Shown here: in pieces, positions 61,642 to 64,000 of the stretch
Numbering within the stretch: position 1 is the first letter of the stretch
Layout: every line of letters starts with the position of its first letter
Source: Ectopseudomonas mendocina
Lineage (GTDB): Bacteria; Pseudomonadota; Gammaproteobacteria; Pseudomonadales; Pseudomonadaceae
Direction: 5' to 3'
DNA: 64,000 nucleotides
NCBI RefSeq assembly: GCF_016008875.1
Contig: NZ_JADTQG010000008.1
Location: 124,001 to 188,000 of the forward strand
Made by a program: the position numbers and the translations under genes
The notes under the pieces: generated by a model
Databases searched by the model: none
What the model saw: the letters and a program-made list of their open reading frames with translations, nothing else
Told to the model about the DNA's origin: nothing

Positions 61642-62643
61642 ATGAAACTCAAGCGACTCTTCTCCGCGCTCGCCGCCGGCGCTGCGCTGACCGCCCTGTG
61701 CGCCACCGCGCAGGCGCGTGAATACTCCGTCTCTACCGTACTTTCCGACGCCTTCCCCTGGGGCCAGGCCGCGCAGAAGTGGGCCGATCTGGTCAACGAG
61801 CGCTCCGAAGGGCGCATCACCCTGCGCGTCTACCCCAACGCGCAGCTGGTCGCCGGCGACCAGACCAAGGAATTTTCCGCCATGCGCTCGGGCCTGATCG
61901 ACATGGCCGTGGGCTCGACCATCAACTGGTCGCCGCAGGTGCCGGAGCTCAATCTGTTCTCCCTGCCGTTCCTGATGAAGAGCGATGCCGACCTCGACGC
62001 CATCACCCAGGGTGAAGCCGGCAAGCTGGCCTTCGCCGCTATCGAGCAGCGCGGCATCGTGCCGCTGGCCTGGGGCGAGAACGGCTTCCGGCAGATCTCC
62101 AACTCGGCCAAACCGGTGCGCAGCCCTGCCGACCTGGCGGGCCTGAAGATCCGCGTGGTCGGTTCGCCGCTGTTCCAGGACACCTTCACCGCCCTCGGCG
62201 CCAACCCCACACAAATGAGCTGGGCCGATGCCAAGCCGGCACTGACCACCGGCGCGGTGGATGGCCAGGAAAACCCGCTGTCGGTATTCGACGTGGCGCG
62301 CGTCGACCAGGTTGGCCAGAAGTATCTGACCCTGTGGGATTACATGGCCGACCCGCTGGTGTTCGCCGTCAACCAGCGCGTATGGAAAGGCCTGCCCGAG
62401 GAAGATCGCGAATTGCTGCGCCAGGCCGCCATCGACGCCGGCAAGTGGGAGATCGAGCTGTCGCGTGGCGCTCAGGCCCAACGCCTGGCCGACGTACGTG
62501 AGCGCGGCGTGGAAGTGATCGAACTGACCGACGCCGAGCGCGCCGCGTTCGTCGAGGCCACTGCCAGCGTGCAGGAGAAATGGGCACCGCGCATCGGCGA
62601 CGCGCTGATGGAAGCCGCGCGCAAGGCCGTGGCCCAGCCCTGA
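61642..62643 (+). CDS. dctP: TRAP transporter substrate-binding protein DctP
   Basis: A 333-residue periplasmic binding protein. Signal peptide MKLKRLFSALAAGAALTALC with cleavage after AQA. DctP signatures: EFSAMRSGLIDMAVGS, GIVPLAWGENGFRQISNS, LAGLKIRVVGSPLFQD, GAVDGQENPLSVF (the Arg of KIRVVGSP pairs with a carboxylate ligand). AAGGA precedes ATG 61642. The ligand is an organic acid, identity unknown. Confidence 0.93.
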   Translation: MKLKRLFSALAAGAALTALCATAQAREYSVSTVLSDAFPWGQAAQKWADLVNERSEGRITLRVYPNAQLVAGDQTKEFSAMRSGLIDMAVGSTINWSPQVPELNLFSLPFLMKSDADLDAITQGEAGKLAFAAIEQRGIVPLAWGENGFRQISNSAKPVRSPADLAGLKIRVVGSPLFQDTFTALGANPTQMSWADAKPALTTGAVDGQENPLSVFDVARVDQVGQKYLTLWDYMADPLVFAVNQRVWKGLPEEDRELLRQAAIDAGKWEIELSRGAQAQRLADVRERGVEVIELTDAERAAFVEATASVQEKWAPRIGDALMEAARKAVAQP

Positions 62644-62705
62644 TCGTTTTATCTGACCGGAAGCCCGCGCACTGCGGCGCGCAGCGGTGGCTGCCCTTTA
62701 GCCTG

Positions 62706-62762
62706 CTCTGCTCCCCTCTCCCGCTTGCGGGAGAGGGGCCGGGGGAGAGGGCAGGGGGCGGC
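62706..62762. repeat. CCCCTCTCCC element between dctP and dctQ
   Basis: CTCCCCTCTCCCGCTTGCGGGAGAGGGG followed by CCGGGGGAGAGGG. It is the third copy of the hairpin block seen at 17760 and 37840, with a GC-rich loop here. Confidence 0.75.
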
Positions 62763-62800
62763 ACCGCTGGCGCGCGTTGCTCCGGTCATTCGAGGTTCTT

Positions 62801-63277
62801 ATGAGCAAGCAAGTCGACGCGCCGCTGGAGCGCGTGCTCGCCACCCTGGCCCTGGTGATCATCAGCCTGATCAGCCTGGCCAACGTCGTGGTGCGTTATT
62901 TCACCGATGCATCCTTTGCCTTCACCGAGGAAATCTCGGTGTTCCTGCTGGTCATCCTCACCTTCGCCGGTGCCTCGGTGGCCATGCGCAGCAACCGACA
63001 CATTCGTATCGGCCTGCTCGAGCGCCTGTTCCCGCGCCTGCGCACGCCGCTGATCCTGTTGCAGTGGCTGGCCGGCGTGCTGGTGCTGGGGCTGGTGTGC
63101 TGGTACGGCGGTCAGTTCGCCTGGGAGGAATTCCAGTGGGATTCCGAATCGCCTGGCCTTGGCCTGCCCAACTGGTGGTACGTGATCTGGCTGCCGATCC
63201 TGGCGCTGCTGGTGTTTGTGCGCCTGACCCAGATGACCCTCGATCGCCTGCGCGGGAGGATCAGCGATGAGCCCTGA
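62801..63277 (+). CDS. dctQ: TRAP transporter small permease DctQ
   Basis: A 158-residue protein with four membrane helices, from ATG 62801 (MSKQVDAPLERVLATLALVI); an earlier in-frame ATG at 62777 lacks support. It contains ISLISLANVVVRYFTDASFAFTEEISVFLLV and FAGASVAMRSNRHIRI, both DctQ hallmarks. Its end overlaps dctM by 11 bases. Confidence 0.93.
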   Translation: MSKQVDAPLERVLATLALVIISLISLANVVVRYFTDASFAFTEEISVFLLVILTFAGASVAMRSNRHIRIGLLERLFPRLRTPLILLQWLAGVLVLGLVCWYGGQFAWEEFQWDSESPGLGLPNWWYVIWLPILALLVFVRLTQMTLDRLRGRISDEP

Positions 63278-64000
63278 TCTTTGGCTGATCCTCAGTTTCG
63301 TCGTACTGCTGGCGCTTGGCGTGCCGGTGGCCTTCGCCCTCGGCCTGTCCGGGGCCATCGGCATCATTGCCGGCCTGTCGCCGGACATGCTCGCCACCCT
63401 CGGCACCAACACCTACAACGGCGTGGCCAAGTACCCGTTGATTGCCATCCCGCTGTTCATCCTCACCGGCCTGGTGTTCGAGAAGGCCGGCGTAGCACTC
63501 AGATTGGTGCGCTTCGCCCAGGCTCTGATCGGCCCGCGTCATGGCGGCCTGGCCCTGGTCGCGGTGCTGGTGTGCCTGATCATGGGCGGCATGAGTGGTT
63601 CCGGCCCTGCCGATGCTGCTGCCGTGGCCATGGTGATGCTGCCGAGCATGACCAAGGCGGGCTACCCCAAGCCCTTCTCGGCCACATTGATCGCCGCCTC
63701 GGCCTCCACTGCCATTCTGATTCCGCCGTCCATCGCGCTGATTCTCTACTCCATCGTGGTGCCGGGCGTCGATTTGCGCGCGCTGTTCGCCGCCGGCCTG
63801 TTCCCGGGCATCCTGGCCGGCCTGGTTCTGCTGCTGCCGGCCTGGCTGCTATCGCGCCACTATGGTTGGGAATCCCCAGAGGAGGGCGAGCGTCCGCCGC
63901 TGGGCGAGAGTTTCAAGCAGGCGTTGCCGGCGTTGTTCGCCCCGGTACTGATCCTCGGTGGCCTGCGCAGCGGGCTGTTCACGCCCACTGAAGCGGCTGT
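63267..64000 (+). CDS. dctM: TRAP transporter large permease DctM (3' end beyond the window)
   Basis: The first 244 or so codons of the large permease. ATG 63267 has GGAGG 9 bases upstream and overlaps dctQ. Signatures: LALGVPVAFALGLSGAIGII, IPLFILTGLVFEKAGVA, MGGMSGSGPADAAAVAMVMLP and STAILIPPSIALILYSIV. The remaining half lies outside. Confidence 0.93.
   Translation, partial: MSPDLWLILSFVVLLALGVPVAFALGLSGAIGIIAGLSPDMLATLGTNTYNGVAKYPLIAIPLFILTGLVFEKAGVALRLVRFAQALIGPRHGGLALVAVLVCLIMGGMSGSGPADAAAVAMVMLPSMTKAGYPKPFSATLIAASASTAILIPPSIALILYSIVVPGVDLRALFAAGLFPGILAGLVLLLPAWLLSRHYGWESPEEGERPPLGESFKQALPALFAPVLILGGLRSGLFTPTEAA

Overview
The window reads as chromosome of a high-GC Pseudomonas, most likely from the P. 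mendocina / P. oleovorans / P. pseudoalcaligenes neighbourhood (inferred from gene content only). Pointers are the bioBFHCD block followed by acyl-CoA dehydrogenases, a complete hut cluster with HutC operators, the small RNA rsmY with a GacA box, the FAN1-type nuclease/helicase pair, GcvR, malate synthase G, and dense REP-type intergenic repeats. I see no rRNA, tRNA, prophage, IS transposase or CRISPR array. Almost all of it looks like ordinary core genome.

Layout. 1-8 kb: a cut-off DUF2569 membrane protein, a YciI-like protein, an overlapping Rad3/DinG-type helicase and FAN1-type VRR-NUC nuclease, a secreted protein with six 13-residue repeats, an orphan creD and two small envelope proteins. 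8-17.5 kb: a TonB-dependent siderophore receptor with a Fur-like box, the two-gene DUF4212/sodium:solute symporter, the tRNA hydroxylation factor TrhP, and an exonuclease/DUF294 pair. 17.9-26 kb: malate synthase G, a GNAT enzyme, GcvR, RarD, SrkA kinase, a ModE-like regulator and ComF. 26-31 kb: bioBFHCD. 31-38 kb: two small proteins, then two long acyl-CoA dehydrogenases flanking a diguanylate cyclase; the first dehydrogenase has twin PsrA-type boxes over its -10. 38-41.4 kb: a phosphate cluster (PPK2 with a Pho box, a PstS-like lipoprotein, a coiled-coil protein and a Na/Pi cotransporter).

41.5-50.1 kb: the histidine utilisation cluster, hutD on one strand and hutI-hutG-yjiH-like-hutU-hutH-hutC on the other, with TGTA-N2-TACA operators in the divergent promoter region. 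No classical HutT permease is present; the YjiH-family gene is the only candidate transporter in it. 50.1-53.5 kb: a periplasmic endonuclease I gene broken by a single-base deletion, the small RNA rsmY with its palindromic GacA site, a TetR/hydrolase operon with a palindromic operator, and an FMN reductase.

53.5-64 kb: an FdhF/YdeP-type molybdopterin oxidoreductase, a single-chain CoA-transferase and a GntP permease behind a -24/-12 (sigma-54) promoter with three upstream TCCA-N6-TGGA inverted repeats, a 0.55-kb block of tandem REP doublets, the PAS/sigma-54 activator that probably uses those sites, and a TRAP transporter (dctP, dctQ, dctM cut by the window end).

The strongest non-coding signals are rsmY with its GacA box, the sigma-54 promoter plus triple activator sites, the Pho box on ppk2, the PsrA boxes on the first acyl-CoA dehydrogenase, and the HutC operators. 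I did not find a clearly new multi-gene system; the least explained candidates are the YjiH-like gene inside hut, the 13-residue repeat protein, the Na/Pi-coiled-coil-PstS trio, and the two small proteins after bioD.
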